From Stereum hirsutum FP-91666 SS1 (taxonomy: Eukaryota; Basidiomycota; Agaricomycetes; Russulales; Stereaceae): DNA of 18,773 bases. Under the pieces are notes generated by a model. The model worked only from the letters and a program-made list of their open reading frames with translations, was not told the DNA's origin and did no database searches. The translations under genes and the position numbers were made by a program. The DNA lies in assembly GCF_000264905.1 (NCBI RefSeq), contig NW_006763146.1:1435630-1454402 (forward strand), read 5' to 3'. Below are positions 1 through 8,352 of the stretch, in pieces; positions within the stretch are counted from its first letter, which is position 1; each line of letters opens with the position of its first letter.

Positions 1-335
1 AATAATCAAGTCTATCATAGTCATATCTGGTGCCCATAACATTGATGTCACCAGTTCCATAAATCATCAAATACGCTAAACTGGACCCCTTTTCCAACAT
101 TAAGCTGCGCACACATTAAATCAAATCAATCTGCCAAACTAAAATCATCATAATTTGTAGAATATGCATATCTATCTGACAAGTATATGGTCTCTACCTT
201 GTGAGTATCCAATAGTCTTCCTACATAGCGGGTTCCTTCATGACTAATTGAAACTCCGTACTCATGTGTGCGGAGTTTGAATTTATTCCGGAAGAATACC
301 GAAACACTTGGTCATTTGATTTACTGGATGTTCTA
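1..335. other. No gene assigned
   Basis: AT-rich sequence with no convincing frame. Positions 263-335 read well on the plus strand (FEFIPEEYRNTWSFDLLD) and end at a TTCTAG that could be an intron acceptor. This may therefore be an upstream exon, or an intron end, of the gene that follows. No promoter could be placed. Confidence 0.3.
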
Positions 336-500
336 GGCCGGAGAAGTCTGAGCTGAAGAGGTCCATGGACTGGTCTATGAGACTGAAATATAGGGTTAGG
401 GGTCTGCACGAACCTTGCGTTGCCCGTGTCGCCGCCAAACCTAACAAAGAAAAGAAGCAAAAGAAAGAGGTAGTATAAACGATGTACCTTCGTTCCTCAG

Positions 501-1533
501 GCATCGTAACAATCTCCTCCGTGCCATAAATCCTGATTTATTCGAGCGATTGACATCCAATGCGCCACAGAGAGACCCAGAGAGCGGGACGTGGGACATA
601 CGGCCTGGTGGCAAAGTCTTTGCGCTCCTTAACAGTGTTTGGCCCGAGGCACAGGTGTGTGTTTGTCCTCATCAGTGTCGTAATTATGTTTGGCATTGAG
701 ACCAGGATTTTTCTCTCTAGCCCGCCAATCTTTGAACCCTTTCCGATCGGGATATGCTGAGTTTATGGAGCAATGTGCCACCTGCGATGGTTTTTGGCTC
801 TGAGTGGAAGACTCTCGATGATCCCGCTAAGCATATTATCATGCAGGCAATCCGTGAGGGGCTGGACTACAAAGCATCATTGTGGGGGCATATTGCAAGG
901 CCGTTCGTAGCCGACAGGATGGGAGCAGTAGACCTGGTGAAGTCTTTATGGACAGCATGGCGGACGACATGGGAGGGTGTGACACGCCGAATTGAACTCA
1001 ATCCAGATTCAGACGGAGGGGTGGATGTGGCCCTTGTTCATCGTTGGGGGGTGTGTCTGAGGAGGTATCTTCAAGCCTTGCCACTAGATGAGACGTCCAC
1101 GGATGACAGACAGAGGTTGACTCAGTCGGAGCTTTTTGCTCTGGCTATGTCTAAAACGCAGTTCCTGCCTAAAGGACTGAGCAAAAAATATATGGTGGGC
1201 CGCAATCCTTGTGCTCTTCGGTGATGACTGCTAATGCGTGGAATACGTTTGGACAGGTGTGTTTTCATCCGGCAAATACAAACACTTGGGAGCATGCTGT
1301 TGTGAGTGTTATCGCTTACTTTGGTCTATGTATGGAACTGACTCTGTGGCGTTCTCTAGGACATGGAATTTCATCCCTGTTTCTTGTCTGCTGACGTGAC
1401 ATTTGTTCTGGGTGTGGTGGATCTTATTTGCAGTAATATTCCGGACGATCTTTCGACTTGTACGGCCTTTCACCAACCCCTACTCAACCAATATGTACAA
1501 AATTTTATACACTATCCCCTTGATCTACCATAA
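501..1533 (+). pseudogene. Spliced gene of unknown family, four exons, one in-frame stop
   Basis: I do not recognise the family. Proposed exons are 501-654, 721-1194, 1257-1301 and 1360-1533. The introns are 655-720, 1195-1256 (CTAAT branch-like site) and 1302-1359 (GTGAGT donor, CTGAC branch). Base 501 completes a codon begun in an upstream exon; the three introns are phase 0, and the joined frame runs about 281 codons to TAA at 1531. The product is soluble-looking and Trp/Leu-rich (SGTWDIRPGGKVFALLN, then GSEWKTLDDPAKHIIMQAI, LPLDETSTDDRQRLTQ), with no signal peptide or membrane span in the part seen. The only break is TGA at 733-735, which can be read as a CGA to TGA change. An upstream exon around 336-469 is possible: it has an open Lys/Arg-rich frame, but the splice to 501 is unclear. 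It could be a live gene with a mis-modelled first intron; I lean to a recent pseudogene. Confidence 0.5.
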
Positions 1534-1617
1534 CAACCTTCGCTCGAAGATTGACATCACATGGTCTTACCTCGCTGCTTCATCGATCTCGTTGTAGCCC
1601 TGGGTCTGCCAGACTGT

Positions 1618-1710
1618 AACCCAAATCGTAGCCTCCTAACCCTAATCATGGAATTACTTCCCAACCCTAATCGTAACACTACTTTGTAACCCTAATCGTA
1701 ACATTACTTT
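1618..1710. repeat. 25-bp minisatellite with CCCTAA core
   Basis: Units beginning AACCC start at 1618, 1638, 1663 and 1688, so the last spacings are exactly 25 bp; the first unit is 5 bp short. The core AACCCTAATCGTAAC holds one fungal telomere-type hexamer (CCCTAA) per unit. The hexamers are not in direct tandem, so this is not a telomere tract. Confidence 0.75.
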
Positions 1711-1904
1711 CAAGCGTCAAAAATATTTTCCGGCCGGGACTTTCATAGGATTCCGCCCCTCGGAATCCGGTGCTCGCGTCCCATTTAGTCAGTTACTTTT
1801 CCAACTGTATAGTAGACCGGTAAGCGCAGGAGCGTGTCCTTTTAACTTGTGGGAAGTGTCCTTGTCTCTTTATCATTGACAGTGACGCTTCTCACAGTCG
1901 TTCT

Positions 1905-2401
1905 TTGAGTGCTCGATTATCTGTGCCTCACACTTCTGAAGTGTTTCGAACAGAGACATGTGAAGATTGGGTCACTGAGATTGATAGGAGCGGTAGGTGG
2001 GTTGTTGATGCAGTGCATAACATCGTCGTCGAAGGGCTCCTCCGACAATGTGGCCTGTCGGACTGCACGAGTAAATTCTTCTATGATGCGGAGGTCCTCG
2101 ACTCAGGAAAGTGCCTCGTCCAAACTGATTAATAGACAGGACGAAGCTCAAATGCAACTATGTGGAGCTACCTTCATCATTGATGTCTTCTACTAGAACA
2201 TTTGCATTTCTCTGTACATCATTTCGAGATGTTCTTGATTCCGGGTTCTTGATTGCAGCGAGAGACTTCGACTAGAGGGCGCAGCACCGGTGGCAGGGTG
2301 CGATGGATCCTGACTTCCAGAAAATGGGCTCGGCATACGAACATTGCAGTCAATTTCTGAGTGGCGGTCGTCGGTGCCTTTGCTCAAAATGTCTGGTGTA
2401 A
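1905..2401 (+). pseudogene. Two coding-like fragments, family unknown
   Basis: Two adjacent plus-strand frames read like protein. The first is open from 1905 to a TAA at 2130-2132 and includes CEDWVTEIDRSGRWVVDAV and LSDCTSKFFYDAEVLDSGK; it has no ATG near its start. The second starts at ATG 2183 and runs to TAA at 2399-2401, with one internal TAG at 2273-2275 (TSFRDVLDSGFLIAARDFD, stop, then MDPDFQKMGSAYEHC). They may be exons of one decayed gene, but I could not place a convincing intron. No domain is recognised. 1711-1904 holds nothing I can support. Confidence 0.28.
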
Positions 2402-2451
2402 GTGTTATGGCATAAGAACTGGATAGGATAGTGACATCACCACAAAAAGAT

Positions 2452-2683
2452 CATGGGCATGGCCTCACAGGATCATGCACATACAGCATGGATGGATATG
2501 GGCATTGTTTTTATAGGATGGATGTCGATGGGAATACTCTGACAATACTGTATAGACATGTCCATGAGCACCCATGCAAGTGGTCTCCATTTCCATGCAC
2601 CTTCCATGTACCGGTACACATGGCCGTGACCACCCATGTAATTATATGTATATTCATGTACTTCACATACTGGCTTGAGCATG
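2452..2683. repeat. CATG-rich low-complexity block 1
   Basis: Thirteen CATG tetramers start at 2452, 2458, 2474, 2487, 2557, 2563, 2573, 2594, 2605, 2619, 2635, 2655 and 2680. About one is expected in 230 bp of random sequence. They sit in variable contexts such as CATGGGCATGG and ACATGTCCATGAG, with no fixed period. The open frames across this block are low-complexity and probably not genes. Confidence 0.75.
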
Positions 2684-3030
2684 TTATCAATCACTCATAC
2701 AATGTGCAGTGCTTTCCACATATCTTCTAGAATGGCTTTGACATTTAATAGTGTCTGCCACGGGTATGCAAATACAGTCTACAGTGTTTTGGACCCGGAC
2801 CTGCAAGGTATGGGTACGGGTTTCACCTTCTGGGACCCACAACTTTCTTTTTGCCTTTTGAGCAATGTTTCGAGTGCTCTGTGCTGTCCCAGAGCACCAA
2901 AAACAGTATTTCCAACATCTTTCAAGTGTTTGAATATTTATTCAATATTTCCATGAATTAATTGAGCAAAACCCATGCGTAAAGACCCGGTAGTCAGACT
3001 TGTGCCCACAGTCAGACCCATAGCAAGCCA
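2684..3030. other. No gene; small GGTATGGGTACGGG motif
   Basis: No coherent frame was found on either strand. A short run near 2806 (GGTATGGGTACGGG) resembles the GTAC-rich block at 17.5 kb. Confidence 0.4.
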
Positions 3031-3036
3031 TAATAT

Positions 3037-3315
3037 TTACAAGAACACATTCACAAAGTTTGAGGTAAATATCTGAGACAAGACAAGACAAACAAGCAGT
3101 AAGTGGCAAAGGTAGGCAGCGTGTGGCACACCAAAATTGCGGGCACTGCCGAGATTTTCCCACGCCCGAGCACTGTCCTTTTGCCACGTCACAGCGGAGT
3201 CAGTCAGAGTTTGATTGACTTGCTGTGGTTGAACTCGCTTATTTCTGTGTTGTCCCGACTTCTTCTCTAACTCCCATGTTCCCTGTTCGGCCTCCCTCTG
3301 TCTAGCTTGCTCCAT
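3037..3315 (-). CDS. Hypothetical 92-residue open frame
   Basis: Starts at an ATG (3315-3313) and ends at TAA. The first 65 residues are hydrophilic and Gln/Arg/Glu-rich (REAEQGTWELEKKSGQ, VTWQKDSARAWENLGS). The last 25 are hydrophobic (LCHLLLVCLVLSQIF) and could be an anchor, or read-through into an intron ending TCTCAG. No family is recognised and no neighbour supports it, so it may be chance. Confidence 0.25.
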   Translation of the reverse strand: MEQARQREAEQGTWELEKKSGQHRNKRVQPQQVNQTLTDSAVTWQKDSARAWENLGSARNFGVPHAAYLCHLLLVCLVLSQIFTSNFVNVFL

Positions 3316-3612
3316 CACTTGCTTTCTAGACTCTTTTCTAGTATGAGGTGTGTCACAACTCTCCTTTATATATTCTATTTACTGACTACTTCCACTGGTG
3401 TGTCTCTTGTATTGAGGGAGGAGGATGGACAATTAGAGCCTGAGCAATGTACTTTGATTACATGGTATGTGTCTATTTCTTTCTATTTCTCTCAATTCTA
3501 TGCTCGAGGGAGGTCCACATTGCAGCTGAGCTTTAGGTATGATCCTCCATGCGAAGGGTGCCCCGCTACGGCACCGACGGGTTGGATTGTACCTAGCTTA
3601 CGCTGGGCTTGA
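3307..3612 (+). other. Possible exon with canonical intron
   Basis: The frame beginning near 3307 includes a coding-like stretch (REEDGQLEPEQCTLITW) that stops at a canonical donor GTATGT at 3465. The matching acceptor is TTGCAG at 3525, giving a 61-nt intron. After splicing the frame meets TGA at once, so the exon is either decayed or non-coding. It overlaps the minus-strand frame ending at 3315. Confidence 0.25.
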
Positions 3613-3930
3613 CCTTCTTCTAAGTATACAACACCTCTGTTCACTGGAATCATATCTGTTCATTTACCCTTTGTCTCTGATCTCTCTTTTATGTATCTCT
3701 CTTGTCCACTACCATGACTGCCTAACCCTTTGCCTGTCTCTTACTACCCTTCCTTTCTCAACTACATATCCATCCATCTAGTAGCATGTATTCATCAGTA
3801 GTCCCTACCTCTCTTGGTTTTATGCTTGTGTATGTTACTTACTGTGTATGAATATCATTTTTTCTGCCTGTTTTCTGGTCTAGAAGTGTGTATATCCATG
3901 AATAATTGCAGAGAAATATTATTTGAAGTG
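3613..3930. other. T/C-rich stretch without a gene
   Basis: Pyrimidine-rich sequence (repeated CTCTCTT, CTTTGTCTCT types). The open frames are hydrophobic by composition only. Nothing else was seen. Confidence 0.4.
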
Positions 3931-3978
3931 ATTTGTATGCAATGGTAAGAACTATATGTGTTTATATGGCCATAGTAC

Positions 3979-4132
3979 CATGTTCATGGGCGTACATGGC
4001 CATGCACCTGAGAGCATGGGCACGTACATTCTGCATGGGAGACCATGGACATGCCACCCAATGGGTGGACATGCTCATTCATTATGGAAGGTCTATGGGT
4101 CCATATGGAGGACATTTAATGCAATGGCCATG
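3979..4132. repeat. CATG-rich low-complexity block 2
   Basis: Ten CATG tetramers start at 3979, 3985, 3995, 4001, 4015, 4034, 4044, 4050, 4070 and 4129, again in contexts such as ACATGGCCATGC and CCATGGACATGCC. Same character as the block at 2452-2683, but the two cannot be aligned base for base in either orientation. Confidence 0.75.
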
Positions 4133-4149
4133 CAAATGTAAATTTTGAG

Positions 4150-5137
4150 GTGATCTACCTGCAGTCTCTGACATGGGTGTTGGGCTATCTGCAGACATCC
4201 GGATACTATTTAGTGAACCGTCTACAGGCTATAAAACAAAACTATGAGCATAAAAGAATAATGAAACACTTCGGAGCATACCACAATATCCTCTGGAGTA
4301 GATTGAGAGGATTGCTTTTGAAGAGAAGATATGTGTTGCTCTTCGAACAAAGTGTGCTGCCAAAGAGGTGGATGCTGATCTCGTCATTCTTCCTACGAAA
4401 CACATCAAGTGACCAGGGGCTCTGATGTGTACAGTGCTATGTACCGGAGGATGGACCAGACAAAGAGGCCGTGGTTAAATATGCAAATAAATGAGGTGCA
4501 ATTGTCCTCCTTCCTTTGATCAGCAACACCTCCTCGGTGTGTAGACGAGAACCGTCCACTTCCGATAAGTAATGCTCGTACTTTGCAGAATCCACCGGCT
4601 CATCTTACGCTTCCATTGTGAGTAATCTGAAGGCGACACCTTCCAAGAACAACGGTATCATGGACATCTTGAAGAGCTCGCTTGAGTGAGTCTTTTCCAT
4701 TTCAGTTTCTGCTCTTTTTTTTCTGACCACTTTGCAGACAAAATATTGCTAATGCCGATGTAGAGCAGCGTCGTAATGCTGTCTGAGCTGTTTGCGAGCA
4801 TAATCGAAGCTTGCGCGCAGATTGTAACTCCCGTCAAGATCGACTTCTCAAGCAGTATGAATCCAAAATCTGGTCACTTGATGTGTTTCGTAGGAAGAAT
4901 GACGAGATTGAGAAAGAGGTCGAGGGGCAGATTGCCGAGCTTGAAGATGAGATTAGTGACCTTCAGGGTCAAAAGAAGCGGAAGGCTCCTGTTCGTCAGC
5001 GTTCAGCATCTTGGGATCCGGCGCAGTTGGAGCGTGATATAGGTCTTGGCTCTTCGGTACAGCCTGAGGGTATGGATGATGGATGGTCTTGGAGTTGGTT
5101 CTTAATGTGTGTCTGCCTAGGTTCGATTTTGTGGTGA
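4150..5137 (+). pseudogene. Decayed gene encoding a coiled-coil protein
   Basis: I do not recognise the family. The clearest part is the 3' half. An exon ending at 4685 (ATPSKNNGIMDILKSSLE) joins across a 52-nt intron at 4686-4737 (GTGAGT donor, TTTGCAG acceptor) to a second exon. That exon has a charged helical region (RRKNDEIEKEVEGQIAELED, then EISDLQGQKKRKAPVRQRS), which is a strong coiled-coil candidate followed by a basic patch that could be a nuclear signal. TGA at 4784-4786 interrupts the second exon and fits a CGA to TGA change. Further upstream, coding-like pieces appear in different frames: one near 4285-4408 has ICVALRTKCAAKEVDADLV, and one from 4379 has DVYSAMYRRMDQTKRPWLN. This implies frameshifts or unplaced introns. 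It converges on the transposase relic at 5476-6060 and might be its accessory gene; no Myb motif was seen. Confidence 0.4.
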
Positions 5138-5475
5138 CTCTCTTTATACCCATATTCCCGTTGTGTTGTCATCATTGTGTTGTCATCTTACCATAGTAGT
5201 TGTTTCTGTTTCTTGCCTCTGCCTTCTTGCTGTACTGTTACAAAGTTTTTATTCTATATACCTATGAAAACATAATCACGTCAAATTTTGGCATTTCATG
5301 GGAAACATTCTGCTGAAGGTCATCCTTAACAATTCCCCCAAAAATGCTACAGGTCATGAATCCTCAATATCTTTGTTCAGAGGTTCAGTAAGACAGTATT
5401 CTCATGCTTCTTACTTACACTCCTTTGCTCACGATGCCTATATTTATAATGCATTAATGTAAGAGTGTGTGTTGG
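5138..5475. other. Intergenic, 3'-UTR-like
   Basis: T-rich sequence between two convergent relics. Holds one exact-but-for-one 14-bp tandem duplication at 5161-5188 (TTGTGTTGTCATC + A/T). No gene or terminator could be placed. Confidence 0.4.
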
Positions 5476-6060
5476 TCAATTTATTGTATCCCTCGCAATT
5501 GCAATCTCTTGAACAAGCTGACGCCGCCTTGACTCATCCTCGTCATCCTCGTAATTCACCGGTGCATCCCTCTGGCCTCTATCCTCAACCTCCTCAGCCC
5601 GTGTATGTAATCCTGAGAAATGAGCACCTGCAGTCCACCCATTGATCTCCAAGACAGCATTATGAAGGAGTACACAGCACGAAACCATCTACAAGCATTA
5701 TAATGATCTTCCTGCGTGTTGATAGGAATACGAAGCCCACGCAGGGACTGCCTGCCACCGTCCCTTCAATGCTGCCATACAATGCTCAGAGCGTACACGA
5801 AAATGAGAGACAATTTTATCAAAGAAAGCATTGTCACGGTCAAAAGCAGCGGGTCGTTTATGAACGGGAATGGTACGCCGGTTGACGGTATAAGCAGAAT
5901 CACCCCATGCAAATTCGTCACCTCAGAAGAACCAATCTGCATCTGACCCAGCAGCGGTCTCCTCGAAGGCTGTTGAATCATGAGTTGCCCCAGTATTGCC
6001 AACGCAGTAGTCTCCGATGGATGCGGAGATTTGAGGGCACATTTCCGATCTGTGGCGGAA
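5476..6060 (-). pseudogene. PIF/Harbinger-type DDE transposase relic
   Basis: Read on the minus strand, the C-terminal half of a Harbinger (DDE_Tnp_4-like) transposase is clear, in family order. GNTGATHDSTAFEE carries the HDS motif. FAWGDSAYTVNRRTIPVHKR carries the catalytic Asp of GDSAY. SHFRVRSEHCMAALKGRW carries the catalytic Glu of RxEH, followed by QSLRGLRIPINTQEDHYNA and a tail with SCCVLLHNAVLEINGW. In the family this enzyme cuts and pastes the element in the nucleus. Damage: TGA at 5923-5925, a frameshift at a TGCC tandem duplication (5749-5756), and a second frameshift near 5690 just before SCCVLLHN. The first catalytic Asp and the N-terminal half are not recognisable; homology fades above about 6030, probably after another frameshift. 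No terminal inverted repeats were found. It cannot encode an active enzyme. Confidence 0.85.
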
Positions 6061-6475
6061 AGTCACATTAGTTGGATTCACAGTCAAGAAATTTAGAAGA
6101 AGATCAACATGAATTGAATGGAGGAATATATTGATCACGTGGGTGAAGATCGAATTAGGCGCGGGTGAGTTGGTGGTGACGACAAGTTTGAGGGTGGCGG
6201 ATGCTATTGGGAGGAAAAGGAGATAGCGGAGGTCGATGAGGAGGTGCTGATACAGAGAGACGGTGGTGGATGAGGTTGAAAAGAACTCACATAAACGGTT
6301 ATTCTCCTCCGCAGTTGCTTTACCTTTCGTCAACCTTCCTCCATTCCCATACCCATTGAAGTTGGTGTCCGTTGTCCAGAGAGTCCGTAGATACAGTCTC
6401 GTGAGGGTTGGGTAGTGCCCTGCAGACAGGGATCCAGATCACGAAGCGGAGGAGCGTTGACCCACCTCCACTCGG
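6061..6475. other. Region upstream of the transposase relic
   Basis: On the minus strand one frame is open from 6333 into the relic, but its residues here are Ser/Thr/Leu-rich and do not resemble a transposase. A GTGAGT donor near 6290 and a CCACAG acceptor near 6049 (minus strand) suggest it may be an intron. A second minus-strand frame around 6340-6480 (GEPSEWRWVNAPPLRDLDP) reads like protein but has no recognised family. Confidence 0.25.
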
Positions 6476-7075
6476 ATGGTTCACCATCCCTCATCGTATG
6501 TCTCTTCAGCTATCACTTCAATTTTTTTTTCTTTCAACAGCTACAGGTTGGCAATGTTCCGTGAGGAGTTGTTGCTTGCACATGCTAACTTTATCACCGC
6601 AGCTGTGTCATCTCCGCCCCTCCACTCTTCCTCCTATATTTCTCCTGCCCTCTCCCGCCCTCTTTCCCGACCTCTCCCACCCTTATATGCCCTCGTTGCC
6701 CTATTCTTGCTTACGCTCGTCCTCCCTGTCTTCATCCACACACCCTTCCTCATTTGTACCTCTTTTTCTATCTCACTTCTTCCTCTTATCATCGTCATTC
6801 TGGTACCGCACATGCACACCCTTCCATACCCACCCACCTTCGTGCTCACATCCCTGCTCTTCCCCGTCGCCCTTCTCCATCCATCTTCTCCGTCGCTCTC
6901 TTTCACCACACTCACATCCACATCTTCTCTTCCTTGCTCACTTCCATTTTCATCCCCGTTCCTTCACCACTCGGCTTTCACCCACTCAGATATGACCTCT
7001 CACATACATGCAATGCCTGCACTTGCACATGGGCGGGAATCAAGTCGGTCATTGAAACTGCGGGCTGTAAAGTAA
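6476..7075 (+). CDS. Longest open frame (199 aa), probably compositional
   Basis: Starts at ATG 6476. The first part is plausible (SSYRLAMFREELLLAHANFI if a 45-nt in-frame intron at 6496-6540, GTATGT to CAACAG, is removed). From 6600 to 7000 the plus strand is almost pure pyrimidine. The product becomes Ser/Pro/Leu-rich, with a hydrophobic run (ALVALFLLTLVLPVFI, later LLPLIIVILV) that would score as membrane segments. A second frame is open over the same tract for 195 codons, which is what such composition does by itself. I treat the 3' part as unlikely to be protein. Confidence 0.2.
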   Translation: MVHHPSSYVSSAITSIFFSFNSYRLAMFREELLLAHANFITAAVSSPPLHSSSYISPALSRPLSRPLPPLYALVALFLLTLVLPVFIHTPFLICTSFSISLLPLIIVILVPHMHTLPYPPTFVLTSLLFPVALLHPSSPSLSFTTLTSTSSLPCSLPFSSPFLHHSAFTHSDMTSHIHAMPALAHGRESSRSLKLRAVK

Positions 7076-8149
7076 ATAACATATATGTCACCCTCCTTTC
7101 TATATACCACTTGTAACTTACTCACCAATTATTTATGATCCTCGGCATTCCATCAAGGGCTCAACGTTGACCTTGCAAATGGGGGATTTGTGTAGCCTCT
7201 ATAAATGTATGTTCAATTCTCTTAGGACCAATGTCTTAAGTGCTACCGCTTGCTGACTTTGCTCTAACGAGTCCACTCGGTTAGAGATTGCACGTCAGTC
7301 TTGTGAGTTGCCGTTCCTTTGTTGACCTCTCTGGCTATGGGCTTTCACCACAACTGCGCTGATCTGTTCCCTCATAGTGTTATCTTGCTTCTTCGCTCAG
7401 TCGTTTGTTTACACATCACCCTCTTTTGGTCGGTGTCACCGGCTACGATCTTGTGAGTGATGATAATGGTCTCTCGTTAGCGCTTGTCAACGGTAGATAT
7501 ATTGTTGTGCCTTCCTCAGGAGTATGCTGACACCCTCTCACCTTCGGCAATACTTCCTCTACACTCCTACTGATTGGAGACTCCTATGGACAATAGCAGC
7601 CCTTGTCGTGTGGGAGTAATAGCCAGGTAGGGTGAGACTAGTCCTGAAGTGAATATCTGGGGTGCATGTTTTTCTGCACTTCGAGTGTCTGTATGTTTTT
7701 GTTTCGATGCTAGTGTTTGTTTTCTTTTATCCTGTGTAATGCACTTGTATGTGCTTTGTGTGATACTGTCTAGTATAGTGCTTTCACAATGCATCAACGG
7801 TGCTACAGTGTACTTGTCTCTGACCATTTACTGGCTACCCTCATATGCCAGTTTGGTGAGTTTCTACGTGCCCTTCATCTTCTTGCTGTACCATTGTTGA
7901 TGTTGGTGTTGTCTTCTGGTTCATCCCCTCTGTAGTGTAGCTGATATGTATGATGGCTGGCTCTTTGTTTTATACTTATACTTAGTCCTTCCTGTCCATT
8001 TCCCCATTATCTACAACCTCTTGTTTTGTCTCTATTCTTATCTACAGTGTTGAATGTATCTTTATAGTGATTGAATGTCATCTAATTTTGCTCTAACATA
8101 GATTCTCAGAGTGAATATTTGAGATTTTCTCCATCCTATTAAGTAACTA
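7076..8149. other. No gene supported over about 1 kb
   Basis: 7076-7600 is of mixed composition, with scattered donor- and acceptor-like motifs but no coherent exon. 7640-8050 is T-rich; its open frames are Cys/Phe/Leu-rich on both strands and look compositional. No repeat or RNA gene was seen. Confidence 0.35.
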
Positions 8150-8182
8150 TATGGCCAAACAGTTAGCTATTGGCACTAAGAG

Positions 8183-8316
8183 CTGCCTATAGCTGCTTAG
8201 TAGGTAAGAAATAGGACCCTAGATAGGACCCTAATAGGCAGCTATAGGTGCAAACATATTCTGGGACATAGCTTAAATCTGCCTACGCCTATGGTTGCCT
8301 ATAGGTGCCTATAAGT
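8183..8316. repeat. CTATAG-based array with inverted arms
   Basis: CCTATAGCTGC (8186-8196) and GCAGCTATAGG (8238-8248) are perfect 11-bp inverted arms. Between them ATAGGACCCTA occurs twice in tandem from 8211. A 10-bp unit then repeats three times: GCCTATGGTT, GCCTATAGGT and GCCTATAAGT at 8287, 8297 and 8307. Confidence 0.75.
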
Positions 8317-8352
8317 GACTACTGGGGCCCTTTAGGTAGGGGGGTTTTTCCT

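Noticed and set aside
1638..1710. Telomere tract
   Set aside because: CCCTAA units are 25 bp apart rather than in direct tandem.
2473..2730. Open frames over CATG block 1
   Set aside because: Low-complexity His/Met-rich translation produced by the repeated tetramer on both strands.
2452..4132. The two CATG blocks as terminal repeats of one element
   Set aside because: They do not align in direct or inverted orientation and no target duplication was found.
6408..6995. 195-residue Ser/Leu/His-rich open frame
   Set aside because: It lies over a nearly pure pyrimidine tract where another frame is open too; composition explains it.
7567..7900. Cys/Phe-rich open frames on both strands
   Set aside because: T-rich composition yields hydrophobic frames; no splice or start context.
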